Assembly (NCBI RefSeq): GCF_014633365.1
Contig: NC_068344.1
Location: 36,516,670-36,580,669, forward strand
Direction: 5' to 3'
DNA: 64,000 bases
Origin: Diospyros lotus
Lineage: Eukaryota > Streptophyta > Magnoliopsida > Ericales > Ebenaceae
The notes beneath the pieces are model-generated. The model worked only from the letters and a program-made list of their open reading frames with translations. It ran no database searches and had not been told where the DNA came from. Numbering within the stretch: position 1 is the stretch's first letter; each line of letters opens with the position of its first letter. Positions 11,286 through 24,583 of this stretch are shown piece after piece. The position numbers were made by a program, and so were the translations under genes.

Positions 11286-14200
11286 CTATTTACTTTGAAG
11301 GCTGGCAAGGCTGAAAAAGGCGCCACGCTGGTTCTTTAGCTGAGCATAGCTTCCTTGCTCTACTACCTTCCCATCTGAAAGGAAGGCAATGGAGTCGAGT
11401 TTCCTGATGGTGTTTAGCCGATGAGCCACCACCACCGTAGTCCTTCCAACCATGATCCTGTCCAGTGCTTCCTGCACCACTTGCTCGGATTGAACATCAA
11501 GTGCACTGGTAGCCTCATCCAGCAATAGTGTGGTTGGATTCCTAATTATTGCTCTTGCAATTGCAATTCTTTGCTTTTGTCCTCCTGATAACTGCACGCC
11601 CCTCTCCCCACATCCTGTTTCATACCCGTCTTTCAGTGCCCTGCAAAAAAGTTCAATTCATTAGGAAGTTCATCTTGAGATGGCCATGCTTTGGTTAACT
11701 TAAATCTTCTCTTGCCCTCTTTCTCTTGATTTCTGTGTGTGATTTGTGGGATCCACAGAAGATATTTATGTTGAAAAGGATAGCCACACTTACGAGATGA
11801 ACTCATGAGCGTTGGCAGCAATGGCAGCCTCGACAACCTCATTCTCTGATGCGCCGGGCTTCCCGAACATAATGTTGTCCCTGATGCTGCCTGAATAGAT
11901 CACTGGCTCTTGGCTAACCAGGGCCATGTGCCTTCTGTACCAGGTGATGTCAAGTGATCTTATGTCCATCCCATCCATCTTCACTGTCCCCTTCTCCGCA
12001 TCATAAAATCTCTGAATCAATGCAATCACTGTTGATTTGCCACAGCCACTTCTCCCCACAAGTCCAATGCTTGTCCCTGCTTTAACCTCCAAGCAAAACT
12101 GCTTCAACACTAGTTTCTTTGCCCGGCTTGGATAAGCAAAATCAACCCTCTTCATCTCTATATGCCCAGCCATTTCCTCCATCTTGGTTCCATTCCCCGC
12201 ACTATAAGATCCTGGAATTAGTGATTGTCGATCTAGAATGGCAAACACAGATGCCACAGCTGCAGAGCCTTTGGCTATATCTGAAGTCATACTCCCGGCA
12301 TCAGCTATAACTTTCCCGGTACTCACCAATATGAAGAATGTCTTGAACACATCTGCTGCTGAAATATCTCCTGAGTTTACTAATCTTCCACCATACCAGA
12401 AATCCAGTGCCCAGCACAAAAAGGTCAGGCACTGAGCAGACCCCATTCCAAGCCCTGCAAGCCAGGACTTCTTTCTAGCCTCCTTTCTCGGTTCATCCTG
12501 AGCCTCGTCGAAGAGCTGAAGAATCTTTTTTATGCTTCCAAATGAAGTCACAATCCTGTGATTGTACACTGATTCAACAGCAATTTGAGTGCTCTGATTT
12601 TGAGCCTTGACGAAGTTTGATGTAATACTCGACAGAAGAACTTTTCGCATGTAGAAACATAGGATTGTGAGCGGTTGGACAGCAATCATAAGGAGTGCAA
12701 GCTTCCATGCTATGACTAGTCCCATAACCAGCGCAATGGTCACAGAGGAAACGGTTTGGACTATAAGAGAAACTCTATCCGCGACAAGGGATTTCACCAT
12801 GGAAGCTTCATTGTTCATTCTAGCACACAAGGCCCCACTTGAGTTCTTCTCTTCATCAAACCATGCCGGTTCAAAGCTCAATATTTTCTCGAGCATTCTC
12901 AATCTGATCCTCGTTGTTAGCTTCTCCCCCATGTAAGCAAAACTGTAGTGTTGCAAGATATTTACAACGATGGAAATCAAGGCGAGTGAAGAGAAAATCA
13001 AAGAGTATGTCCTAATTCTAGCCTCCACTTCCTCATGACTAGGTGAGAAGAAAGCTGAAATCATCCCCCCGACTGTGATGGCATAGACAGGCTGCACTGC
13101 ACCGAAGGCCATGGCCGACAAACTTCCAACTACACCTTGTTTCCACTCAGGAGAGTTCACAGACAAGAGCCTCGAAAAGTATGGAGGCGGGTAAGGTGCA
13201 GGCTGAGGTTCACCGGTGGTGGGTAATGGCGTAGGAAATATAGCCGGGCTCGATCTGCCTGCGCTTAGCCTGGCAGCACTGCCTTTTGCAGCAGAGGAGG
13301 GATGTGTTTCGAGAGGCTGCTCCTGATCATCGACACTGAATTGCCGCTGCAGCTTTGCTAGTTTTGCATAGTGACCATCTTTCCGGTTGATTAGCTCATT
13401 GTGCGAGCCTATTTCAATAACACAACCATCACTCATTACTGCGATAAGATCTGCATTTCTCACGGTTGAGAGCTTGTGGGCTACGACCTGATCGAAATCA
13501 ACAACCGAATCTCATTCATTTGTAGTCTCAAAAATCAACCTGATCAAGATGTGTTGGCTGTTCTTTTAGGATACGTTACCAAAGTGGTTCTCCCCATGGA
13601 GGCTTGATCTAGAGCATGTTGCACCAGTGTCTCGGATTCTGAATCGAGTGCACTTGTGGCTTCATCAAGCAAGAGAATCACGGGGTTCTTAATAATGGCT
13701 CTGGCAATGGCAATTCTCTGCTTCTGCCCACCCGATAAGAGTGCTCCTCTTTCGCCAACCTGTTGCATCGTAAACACTTATATAAAAGGCATTCTCAGTA
13801 CAAGAGGCAACGAATACTACGAGGGATATCATTCACGCACCTTGGTCTCATACCCTTCCGGCAGCTCTCTGATGAAATTGTGAGCATTTGCAGCCATTGC
13901 CGCGGCCACAACTTCATCCATAGTTGCATCAAGCTTCCCAAACATGATGTTCCCCTTTACAGATGTCCCAAACAGGGCATGCTCCTGGCTAACAAGCCCC
14001 ATTTTGCCTCTAAGCCATTTCAACTTCATTGCCTTTATATCAACACCATCAATGGACAAAGTCCCACCATCCGCATCATAGAACCTCTGCAGCAATGCAA
14101 TGACGGTGGATTTGCCACTTCCACTGGCACCAACAAGAGCCACAGTCTTCCCGGCCTCGATTCTGAGGCTGAAATCTTTGAGAACAATGGAGTCCGGGCG

Positions 14201-14435
14201 AGAGGGGTAGGTGAACTTGACATGTTCAAATTCCACTTCTCCCCTTATCTTGTCTAGAACAATTCCTTCTGTGTCTTCCCCATCGATTGCTGGGATCCGG
14301 TTGATCCTATCGATGATTCGGGATGCTGCAACTGCAGCCTCTGTCAAGTACTTAACTTCTGGAAGTGCCATTCCAAGGGACCTGCATATATATACAATCA
14401 AACATAACACCCAATATAAAGAGAGTATATGCTTG

Positions 14436-14473
<38 letters not shown>

Positions 14474-17190
14474 AGAGTTGTACACAGCTACTTATATGGT
14501 ACCCTTTCAATAATTAGGAACAAGTATATGCTTGCTATATATAGTACTCTGAGTGAATTAGGAATAATTTCATTGACAAACCCTCAATTACACCCAATCT
14601 ATTTAATTTTTCTCAACAAAAAAAAAGAAGGAAAATTGGAGGTGTAAACCACTTTTGCTTTCAAATTATTACTTCATCCATGTTTATTAGATTTTTCTAA
14701 AAATTGTTAAGAGTAATTAGTCACCTAATTTGTTTGTTCCTAAAAGCTGGCTCCACTTTAAATGACAGAGAAATCTTTTCGTTAAGCGATCACCATAAAT
14801 TTCATTTACTTTGAGACACATTATTAGATAACAATAATTTTTTCTAAAATTCGAACACTTATACGAGATAATAAACACTTATACTCAACTCCGTCTTACA
14901 TAAACAAACAATCTCTTCACTAAAATTGTATTGAATTCAAATTTAGACAATTCAAACCCCCCCCCCCCAAAAAAAAAAAAAAATGTTAAATATAAGATTT
15001 GTTTATCTAATCTAAAATTTTGTGAGTTTAAGATTTCTGACTTATTATATTTTTTTTCTATAAGTAGCCATATAATATATTGTAACTAGACATTAATTAG
15101 GGTATACTTTACACAATGATTCTCATCTCAATGAGATTAGATATATCGGGCTTTTGAGTTAAAAGTGAGATAGCGTTATCTGTATAGTAAAATTTTGCTC
15201 CTACTTCCCTACAATCAATCATAGCATATATCTACGAGATTGATATAGCTTGCTGTATAGCCATTTAACAATCAGAAACATCCAAACATATTTCCATATA
15301 CTCATTTTGTTACATATATATACAATCAAACATAACATATATCAATGTTACGTCTTTTTGAAAATTCAAAGAAAGCAAGGAGAGCCCATATTGCAAATGA
15401 AAGCAAAATTCACTGTTCAGAAGGGAAAATTCAAGAACCCTAAAATGAAAATTAATATAGTTAAGAAGGGAAACTTAGCAGAAAGAAGTCAGTGTACTTA
15501 CACTCCCCCCATTATGAATGCAATGCCTGAAGCATAAATTTGTCCTCCACTCTCTGCCTTGTGCATAATCAAGTAGCTTCCATACCAAGCAAGGAGAGCC
15601 CATATTGCAAATGAAAGCCCTGTGCTGCCCACAGCAACACCTTTTTCGCAGACGAACCAAATATTAGCTAGCTATTTTAATTAGTAACAAATATATGTAA
15701 TAGTTAATCCATTATTTAATTAATAGATTAACTTATGATAGAAATCACTGTTCAGTAGAGATCGGTAGATAAGTATAATTAATGAGCATATTCTATTACT
15801 GCCATAAATATATGTAGAGGCTAGCATTTTAGAGTAGAGAGTGTAGAGTATGGGAATTTGATGAGAAATACTCAGAAATAATAGTAATACAGTTTTCTTT
15901 CTCCTATAATTCATGTGGGTATTTTGAGTTTCGATCCTACTATACCTTTTACAATTCCTTTCTGAATCCCCAGCTTCGTCGTCCGATCGAGGATCGACGA
16001 ATATCTGTCGACTATAGTCTTCTCGGCAGTGAATGAATAGACAGTTTTGATGGAGCTAAGAGCCTGCTCCAGTATGGCATTTGCTTTGTTGTACTCCTTA
16101 AAGGACTTGCTGGACAAATAGAGAAGGGTCTTTCCATAGATTAATCCTGGAATGATTAAGAGAGGCACAGTTGGTAGTGCCACTAAAGCCAGCCTCCATG
16201 AGAAGTAGGCTGAGAATCCAATTCCTGAGATGAACTGTGATGCGTGCATCACAAACTTTGGCACCTGTGAGAGAGAACCCAAAAAACAAAAGATTAGCAT
16301 TAAAAAGTTTGCTTTGACCTTGTCACTGAAGCCTAGTGAGGGTATTGGGGGTCACATATATGACAATGGAAGCAAGTTCTGGAAACTTTGACACTGCTGG
16401 CTGTGAATGTTTTGTATCAAGATCCATACCCTCTCACTGAGAACTTCTTGTATCAATGAAGAATCTTTTGATATGCTGTTGATTATCTCTGAAGTGGTTG
16501 CTTCTTGCGAATCGAAAAACCCGACTTCTTGTCTTAGAACAGCTTCCAGATATCGGTAACGAATCTTCAGCACCTGCCTCTCACTGGTTTTACTCCAGCA
16601 GTAACCCTCTGCAGAGATTTGTTAGAAACATTTTATTTTATCAGTGCATTTGTGTTTTCTGTCATATGGATCAATCAATCAGCAGTGAGGCATATTTAGG
16701 GTTTAGAATATAGGGTTTAAGGCAAAGTCATGATCTAGTTTTGCCGAGGAACATATCCAACAATACTCCATTACCAAAAGAAAAAAGAAAATGAGAGAAA
16801 ATAATTACCCATGAAAGCCGCCACCATGACTGCTAATCCCAAGAATACAAAATACAAAGTGCACTGAAACGGAAACCCCAAAAAAGTAACTACAAGCTGA
16901 GAAAGAGAGAACAATTAATCAAAGAGAATGGTAATGAATTTTCTCACCTTTTCAACTTCATCCATGAAATTCTCATTACTATTCTGGTTCTTGCCATAGC
17001 CCAAGATGTTAAAAAGGCGGTTAACATACAGCAGCAAACAGTTTGTTGACATGCCATCTCCAATAGCTCCCAGAGTACCCAACAACATGAGCAAAATGTC
17101 TGCCCAATCAGCATACCTGAATATCACAGCCAATTTCCCTCTCCCCACCTCATTCTTAAATGAAAAACCCATCTTTTTACTAGGCTGCAA
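11286..17190 (-). CDS. ABC transporter subfamily B (MDR/P-glycoprotein, ABCB15-like)
   Basis: Full-size plasma-membrane ABC exporter, (TMD-NBD)x2. Exons on the minus strand: 17190-16948, 16863-16809, 16608-16430, 16264-15946, 15640-15502, 14381-13841, 13759-13580, 13487-11794 and 11640-11286. All phases agree, giving 1234 aa, the normal size. NBD1: Walker [10 protein letters not shown] (396-404), signature LSGGQ (500-504), Walker B LLLDEA (about 521-526), His556 switch. NBD2: GRSGCGKST (1030-1038), LSGGQ (1134-1138), DEA (1158-1160). EGYCW in TMD1 and the QEPVIYSG and WYGGRLV regions match the ABCB15-22 group. A Ser/Ala/Pro-rich linker (about 610-700) joins the halves. Substrate cannot be read from sequence; relatives move auxin or secondary metabolites. 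The start may instead be Met7 (17172), which gives [10 protein letters not shown]. No broken motif was seen, so the gene looks functional. Confidence 0.95.
14437..14470. repeat. (TA)n microsatellite in ABCB intron 5
   Basis: About seventeen TA units, close to the intron end that precedes exon 6. Confidence 0.85.
15313..15404. repeat. Short duplicated copies of exon 5 and acceptor sequence in ABCB intron 5
   Basis: Positions 15373-15404 are identical over 32 bp to 15587-15618, which lies inside exon 5. Positions 15313-15337 are identical over 25 bp to 14385-14409, which abuts the acceptor of exon 6. A third 21-bp pair is 14424-14444 and 14523-14543. The intron copies have no splice role in the model and look like templated filler from local repair. 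Confidence 0.8.
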
Positions 17191-20120
17191 AGCAAAATGA
17201 AGCTTTGGTTATGGCAAGGGCCTCGAGAAATACAAATATTATCCCAAAAAGATCGAAAATGAAGCTTAATTGATCTCTGCTATAGGGAATAGGGTGGCCA
17301 TTGCAAGCATATAAATATGCCCACAAAGTGGCTAATGGTTTTTCCCAGAAGAAACCCTCTAGTGGAACGTTCAATAAAGAGTGATGGCGGCTGGCTATTG
17401 GCTATATGACCACTGTGTCATTTTCCTCTATACCCTTCCATTCTAATTGGTTTCTTTAAATGTTGATTTTGTCGGGGTTATGATAGGAAGCTGCTTTCTA
17501 TAGCTAGTCCTTTTAATTAAAGTCTGCTTTAATTTGTTTTCAATTATATGATAATTGTTTATGGGATCATGGGGTTTTCGTAGCTTTGGCTCCAATATTA
17601 TTAATTAAATATATATCTTTAAGAAAAGCAGTTCAAAGTGTGACCTAATTCTAAGAATAAAAAAATAATCCACTCGGAAGAATTGCCACATCTTGTTAAG
17701 TTCATCAAACTTGAGTTATTTTTGAATCAAGAAAAAGAATTCATAAAAACGTGGAGAAGATATGGAAAAAACAGTATAGATTCTGCATTAATTTTAGAAT
17801 GGTAGCATATTCCTTAAAACTGTAGGAACAAAGAACTGATCCAAGCTGTCCTAGATCTTTTGGAGATTGCATTATTTCATTTTCTAATGCATGATTGAGC
17901 TAACTATGATCTAATAAATCCAAACTTTTAACCTCCCATATATATATATATAGAAGTTAATCGAGAACCTAGCTAGACTAGATTTGGCTCGCTCACAAAA
18001 TTATTATTGATTGTCTTATGCTTTAAAAAGTGAGTTTTATTGTAATCAAGAGATTTGAGATCTCTCCCTAATTGGATTAGGTGACCAGGATCCTGATGAG
18101 TGTTACAAAGATGTTATTAACTATAACAATATCTTTGTAACATTCCATTTAATTAAATGCTGGCTAGTGATTAAGGTTAGCAATGCACTTGCAAATTTTG
18201 GATTCAAATTGATTTGGCCTTGTTAATTAGATGTCTATCAGTTAGAAAAAAAAAAAAGAAAGCAAATTAAACAAATTTGACAGTGCTTTAGATAACAGGT
18301 GATATGTATTTGGATTGTGGGAACATTCCAATAAACAAATTGAAAATACTTTTTGACTGCAACTACTGGTGAAGAAATGGGTTTCTCTGAAGGAATTTGA
18401 AGGCAATATCTTGCAAAGAACATGTCCCATGACATATATTCATGAACCCTTTAATTTGCATTCCAGTCCATATGTCTATATACTGTAATGGCATAAATTT
18501 AAGACAGGAATAAAAGCAGCTTTATACCCCCTGAGGTTCTTTCCTTTCCAAGATAAATCGTACTTCAATTGTATACTTTGCCCCTCAAATGACACTTTTT
18601 AGTGTAATGCTTAAGCTTTATGACTTTATCCTTTTCTTTCCCTTTCTATTCTTTTTCTGAATTTGTTTTATATACATATATATCTATACAATATCTATGT
18701 ATGTATATGTACCTTATGTATGTGATATTTTTAATTAGAATACCCTTATCATGAAAGTCAATTACCCTTTTCCTGCTTTTTAACTTTGTAAGTTAAATTG
18801 ATGAAATTTATATAATTTTTATTAGGTATATTTACAAAAAAAAAAAGTATCATATTTTCTTTTATAAAGAGTTTTAATCAATGAGTGTCATATGTCACGA
18901 TTCTCTCTACTATATTAAAGAAAATTACTCACATCTTGAATACTCTTCTACTTATTTCAGAAATCTTAATTACCAAGAATCTTGGTCAACAATTATATAA
19001 GGTAATCACTTTAAAAATCTCATTTGCTCTGTTAAAGGTTAAATTATATAAATAATTTAATTTTTAAAATGTAAAGACGAATATTCCATTAAATTTACTA
19101 CTATATTACTGGCTCTTTCAATACTAAATACTAATATTTTCAAGATGTGATAATTTAATTTGTTGTAATATTTGCTCTCTGCAGTCCTGGATATCCTGGG
19201 ATATTTCCAAGATCTTTGCTCTGTTATTAATGAACTATTATAATCAAAACTCAACTGGTAGTTTTATTATATTAATTTCTGTGGCAGCCAATCCAAGTTA
19301 TGCTCTGTCTATTTTCTCCATGAAAAGGGGGACTTGTTGAGCCCACAAAGATGGTAGGGAGCTAGCCTTCCATAGGACCATAATTGCCTGTTGTATTTAT
19401 TGATTAGATCAATGAAACCCTAGTGAACAAATTTTAATTAAAAGTTTGTCATCTGATTAATCTCTCATATGCAGATTCTCTGTGCTTCAATATATATAAA
19501 TTGGACATTGATTTCATTAATATATATATATATATTTATATATTTGGAGTACAAACCACTTAAATATTAACCAAACTAATTAATCACCATAATGGGATTA
19601 ATACTTATAATTTTGGAATTTTAAAATTAAGATTCTTAAGAATTTTGGACTAGTTAAAGGTCGGAACCAAATTAGATTTACGTTTGGTTCAATTAACCAG
19701 TTTACGTTTTAATAACATATTATATATTTTATCTTATTAATAAATAATATAATTTATTTTCAATTAATTTTTGATCTTGGACCAATTTTAAATTCATTAA
19801 TTGATTCAAATTAATTATAGTTTATAGGAAGATATTAATTTAGTTGTTGAAATGGGATAAAGAAAGATAACTTAATCAGGCAACTCCATCAATTAGTAAT
19901 CAATTACTAGAAAAAGTAAATGACTTTAAACCAAAAACTAATAAAGATATACGAGTGCTAAATAACTATCAGGTTGATTATCAAATTAACCGAATTTCTC
20001 GAATCGAATAGATTAAATATTTTTTAAAAATTGAATCGAATCAACTGAATAATTACTAGAACAAAAAAATTGAAAAAATAAAAAACAAAAATAACAAAGT
20101 GCAAACAGATAGAAATAATT
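17191..20120. other. ABCB upstream region and intergenic DNA, no gene seen
   Basis: The ABCB promoter should lie here. A TATTTATA word on the minus strand occurs near 17308-17315, roughly 120 bp above the start codon, but it is weak evidence. The rest is AT-rich, with TATATA runs near 17938-17950 and 19520-19542, and no coding signal on either strand. Confidence 0.4.
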
Positions 20121-20398
20121 AGAGATGAGCAAAATTTTGATTAAACTGAAATAACCAAATTGAAACGACCAATTTTGGTAAAAAAAATGACATCATTTTT
20201 TACCTTTTAGTTGATTTAATTATTTTTATTTTTTTAATAAAGTGACCAAACTAAACCAAAATAATCAAAAAGTTTAAATTTAAAAATCAAATAAAATTAA
20301 TCTAGAAATTAAACTAAACCAAACTACTAATTTCGACCTATTTGATTCGGTTATTTTCATTTTAATTGAAATTTTATATACCGCTACACGTAAGTACA
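20121..20398. mobile_element. Small inverted-repeat element (MITE-like)
   Basis: The left end AGAGATGAGCAAAATTTTGA and the right end read inward (GTAGCGGTATATAAAATTTC) continue into matching ACTGAAATAACC / ATGAAAATAACC inner sequence. This gives an imperfect terminal inverted repeat of about 40 bp. Related left-end sequence occurs near 712-760. No target duplication is clear. Confidence 0.45.
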
Positions 20399-21616
20399 TT
20401 TTTATCAAAATTTTATTTAAATACTTAAGGTTTAGTATTTTAATAAATATTTTATATTAATTAATATTTTATATATTTATATTAATATGATATAAAATAT
20501 AAAATATTTATTATTTTTTATTAGGGGGGCTTCACATGAATACAATTATTTAATATTTAGTGGCATGTTCGAATGGCAACTTTGATTTGATCACTTTCTT
20601 TTAAAATGATTTCTTTTTCCCATTTAGTGGAGTTGCCACCTTATTCCAACTGAAAAGTTAAGTCGGATGCTCATTTGCATTTACTCTCACATTATAAACG
20701 TGCATATATATATATATATATATAAATGTGATAATTATGAATTAGAATTTAAAGTTGATTGTGATTAAAAAATATATACAATTAGAGATTTATATAATTT
20801 TTTTTATATATATTTATAGATGAATTGTAAATTTATAAATAGATAATTAATACATTAAAATTATTATGACAATATCATCATAACGATATTTTGTTCTTTT
20901 TATTCATAATTTTTTTATTTTAATTTTTTACATAAAATTTTTATATTTTTTTTATATATTTAATGGTTTGATCATAATTTATTTTCGATTCTAAATTCGT
21001 ATAATAAAAATTTATTGTGTGACATTGCAATTTATTCTTTAATCTTTTTAAGTACAATTTAAAAGTCATGAGTTTAAATTGAGTTAATAAAATTAATATT
21101 TATTTTTAAATAAAAGATATTTTATGAACATAATTTTATAATACTAAAATAAGATATTTATTCACATAATAAAAGTAGCAAAATTCGTGCCATATTTAAC
21201 ACGTGCGGAATTCATGAAAGCTGCAACGGTCACTAAATCATTATTAGTTTATGAGGCATTATGGAAAAGCAAAGTTCTTTGTCCTAATTAGGAACGCTAT
21301 CCTAAGAATGCGGTCTTTACCTAACAAAAAATAAATAAAATCCTAAGAATATGTTTCGCTAAAGTGAGCACAAGTTCCAGATTAAGCATCAGAAAATTCT
21401 GGCTGTCTATTCCTTTGAAAATGCATTCCCACCATAAATACATAAATAAATAAAAGCAAAAATAATTTATGTTTTCAACTGCACGTGCTCTTTTTTGACA
21501 TTTGAAAAAAAAAATTATTTTTTTTTATAAAAAAATATCATACTCACAAATAAAATTTATAATAATTTTATTTAAATTTGTTGTGTTCGAAAGATAAGTC
21601 CAAACCAAAATAGGTC

Positions 21617-22113
21617 CAAGAAGATAGGAGTGTTTAAAAAAATCGATGCACCGCAGAAACTAGCCAAACCGAACCGAACCAAACAGAATCGATCGATTTT
21701 TTTTTTTTTTGCGGTCGAAAACGGTTTGGATTCTGTCCAAACCGTGCCGTTTGCGGTTTGGACAGTTGGCGGTTCGGTTTAAAACCGAACCGCCCAAGAA
21801 AATAATAAAAAAAATTATTATTATAAAAATCTAATAATTAGCAGCCCCATCCTATTTATTTTTTACACTATTTTGTCTTTATTTTTTGCCCTATTTATTT
21901 ACATTTAATTGTCTTTATTAACCAATATTTGTGTCTTTATTTACCATTTTTAAATATTCTTTTTAGTGATTTTAAGTAGCATTTCAAACCGCGGTTTGGC
22001 CTAACCCAAACCAGACCACAGTTTAATTTGGTTGAAAAATCGCACTAGCGATTTAATGTGCTGAAAATAATTCAGACCTGTCAAACCGTACCGTGAACAC
22101 CCCTACAAGAAGA
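21617..22113. mobile_element. Non-autonomous hAT element with 8-bp target duplication
   Basis: The element spans 21625-22105 (481 bp). It is bracketed by the identical 8-mer CAAGAAGA (21617-21624 and 22106-22113), the hAT hallmark. The ends are short inverted repeats: TAGGAGTGTTTA on the left, TAGGGGTGTTCA on the right read inward. Subterminal regions carry many AAACCG/CGGTTT words in both orientations, a usual hAT arrangement for transposase binding. There is no coding capacity. Confidence 0.85.
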
Positions 22114-23856
22114 ACCTCAAAGAGGGAGACTAGAAATTTTTTGACGGAGTAATCCTTGAAACACTCTCGTGGGGGTGTTTTTTGGCACCTTCAAGAGCTC
22201 TTCTCAAGTCACAGAGATATAGTCTTTTGGGAATTCTTCGAATTATGATCCATAAAAAATGTGTCAACTTATCTTAGAGATCTTTATTCAAAGATTAAAA
22301 ACAAACAATTCCGAAAGACATGAATGCTCTTTCACTTATCAATTTTAATTTTTATAATTAGAAAGTCATCCCTCCCATTGAGATATATAAAAAATTCAAC
22401 ACTAACTATTTAAATACTTCTCTATTTTTTAACTTAAACATAAAAAAATCCATGGTAAAGACATATGTCGTCTTTAATTTTTTTATATTTTACAAATCTC
22501 CATGAGATTAGAATTTCAAGACAAACACTCCCATATAGTTATAAATTTATCAATATATTTTGACAATAACAACTTATTATAAATTTATGTGTATCATATC
22601 AATTTATAAAAAATTTTGATCAAACTTATTTATTGGTGTAATATTTTCCTCGTGCTAATTTATAATTTTTCTTATGTTAAATAGTTTCTAATCGAATGAA
22701 CCGTGGGCTATTACCTAGGGAGTGTGCTTAATTCATGATTAGTCTCACTAAAAGTGACCGAATTAAATCAAAAAGGGTTTTTATAGGTTATTACTTCGAT
22801 GGTTTGGTCGTCGTGAAAATAAATCATAAAGCTTAGCTTCCTACTGCCAGTCAGAAATGCAATTTTAGTTTCAAAACAGTGCAAAAATTAGAAATTGTGA
22901 TACAATTATGCTTACAACTCTTTGTAGATAATTGTTATGTAATAAACAGTTAATGGATGTTGGAGTTTTAGCTTGGAAAATGAAACTCTTCCAATCATCC
23001 TTGTCATTGTCCTCGTCACAAACTTTAAATCTAAATCCCACTAAATAGGGTCGGGTCGGGTCGGGTCCATAAAAACAGGATCCTCTTTAGGCCTCTGTCA
23101 TTCCTTACAACCTAAGAATGTCAAATGCAAAGGGAATTTTATTTTGCAAGTCACCATGTATGGTTGGTTGGTTGGCATTGCATGAAAAATTGCATAAACA
23201 AAACTCATTTTGGTTTAAATATTTCTCAGTTCAAATCAGCCGCGAACGTGAAGAATATCTGTCACCTTCTAAATGAGAAAAATGTGTTTTTATCTTTGGG
23301 CAATGCGCTCAATGGAATAGAATAAATGAATATGTAAACTGCTTTGTACGATCAAAATGCAACAATGACGAGACAAACACAACACCTCTGCGTCTTTATG
23401 CTTTTTATTCACATCATTAAATTCCATCTTTCATTCATAAACCTACTTTTTCAAGAAATTCCAGAGCTAATTACATATTGCCAACAATAACTTCAAGCAT
23501 TGGTTTGTGTTGTGTCAAAAACAAAGGCCATAAAACTTAAAAAGAGCCCAAAATGATATTTTAGGTTGAAAGACATAAATTTCTCGTACACAAAGAATCC
23601 TACACAATCATGCAAATAAAATAACTTCAATATCTAAAAAAATTTCTGATAAGATAATCAATTATCCATAAAAAAATATAATTCTAAAATAATTTTAAAG
23701 TATTAGAATAAACGTCATCCGTAACAATCTTAATTTTAGTCAGACTAAGATTAATCAAGATAAACATTATTTATAATAATCCTAATTATGCTATATATTA
23801 GATCATTTTATATTTTTTTATAAATAAATAGACACTCATTCTTAAAAAATGATGAC
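22114..23856. other. Intergenic DNA, no gene seen
   Basis: AT-rich. A short GGTCGGGTCGGGTCGGGT run sits at about 23049-23067. The open frame at 23125-23325 has no recognisable similarity and no splice context, so it is not called a gene. Confidence 0.4.
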
Positions 23857-24130
23857 ATTTCTAATACTGATTTTAATATAATTTTTTTTATCATATCAAG
23901 TGTCTAGCTTAAATATCAGAGTGTTTACACAAGAACCTTCCCGCGCCCTCTGATTGTTTTCTTATTTTTGCAAATTCAGGCAATTTGACCAAAACGTTTC
24001 TGATACTAGTTTCAATATAATTTTTTTAATTATTTGACTTAAGTATCAGAATGTTTGCGCGGAAATCTCCCCCCGCCCTTTGATTATTTTCTTATTTTTG
24101 CAGATTTAGGCAGCTTGACGAAAATATTTC
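23857..24130. repeat. Diverged tandem duplication, about 135-bp unit
   Basis: The segment starting near 23857 (ATACTGATTTTAATATAA ... GGCAATTTGACCAAAA) is followed by a second version near 23996 (ATACTAGTTTCAATATAA ... GGCAGCTTGACGAAAA). Order is the same throughout, including the CTTATTTTTGCA and CCCGC landmarks. Origin unknown. Confidence 0.65.
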
Positions 24131-24223
24131 TAGTCAAATAAATTTATTGTTGTAACCATGCAACATCAGTTTGTGTGTCAACTGGAATGAATATGAAGGA
24201 GCAAGAGAAATGAGACATCAAGC

Positions 24224-24244
24224 AGAGAGAGAGAGAGAGAGAGA
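24224..24244. repeat. (GA)n microsatellite downstream of RIT1
   Basis: About ten GA units in the likely 3' flank of the RIT1-type gene. Confidence 0.85.
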
Positions 24245-24583
24245 TGATAACTTGTGATACTAATCCATTCTGATTCAACTTTGGCAAGTTTCTATTTGGA
24301 CAATCAAATTGGAAAACGAACTGTTACCATAATATCACAAAAGCTATGACAGACGTGGGTAGGGGCAGCCATTTTTCAGAATCAAAGAAGAAGAAGATAA
24401 ATAATAAAATGAAACCCAGCCATTGGATTGGGGCAGGGTCAGTACCTTGGTTTGTTTCTTCTAAAAATTTTATGCAGATGCACATTTACATGCTTTTCCT
24501 GGGGAAGCAACCCTTCACAAGATTCTGTGACAGGATACTCTTGATCTTGGTTCTGCTACAATGTGACAGGATACAGGTAGTAG

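Noticed and set aside
13763..14257. 164-aa plus-strand frame opposite the ABCB gene
   Set aside because: Antisense shadow of ABCB exon 6; no independent motif.
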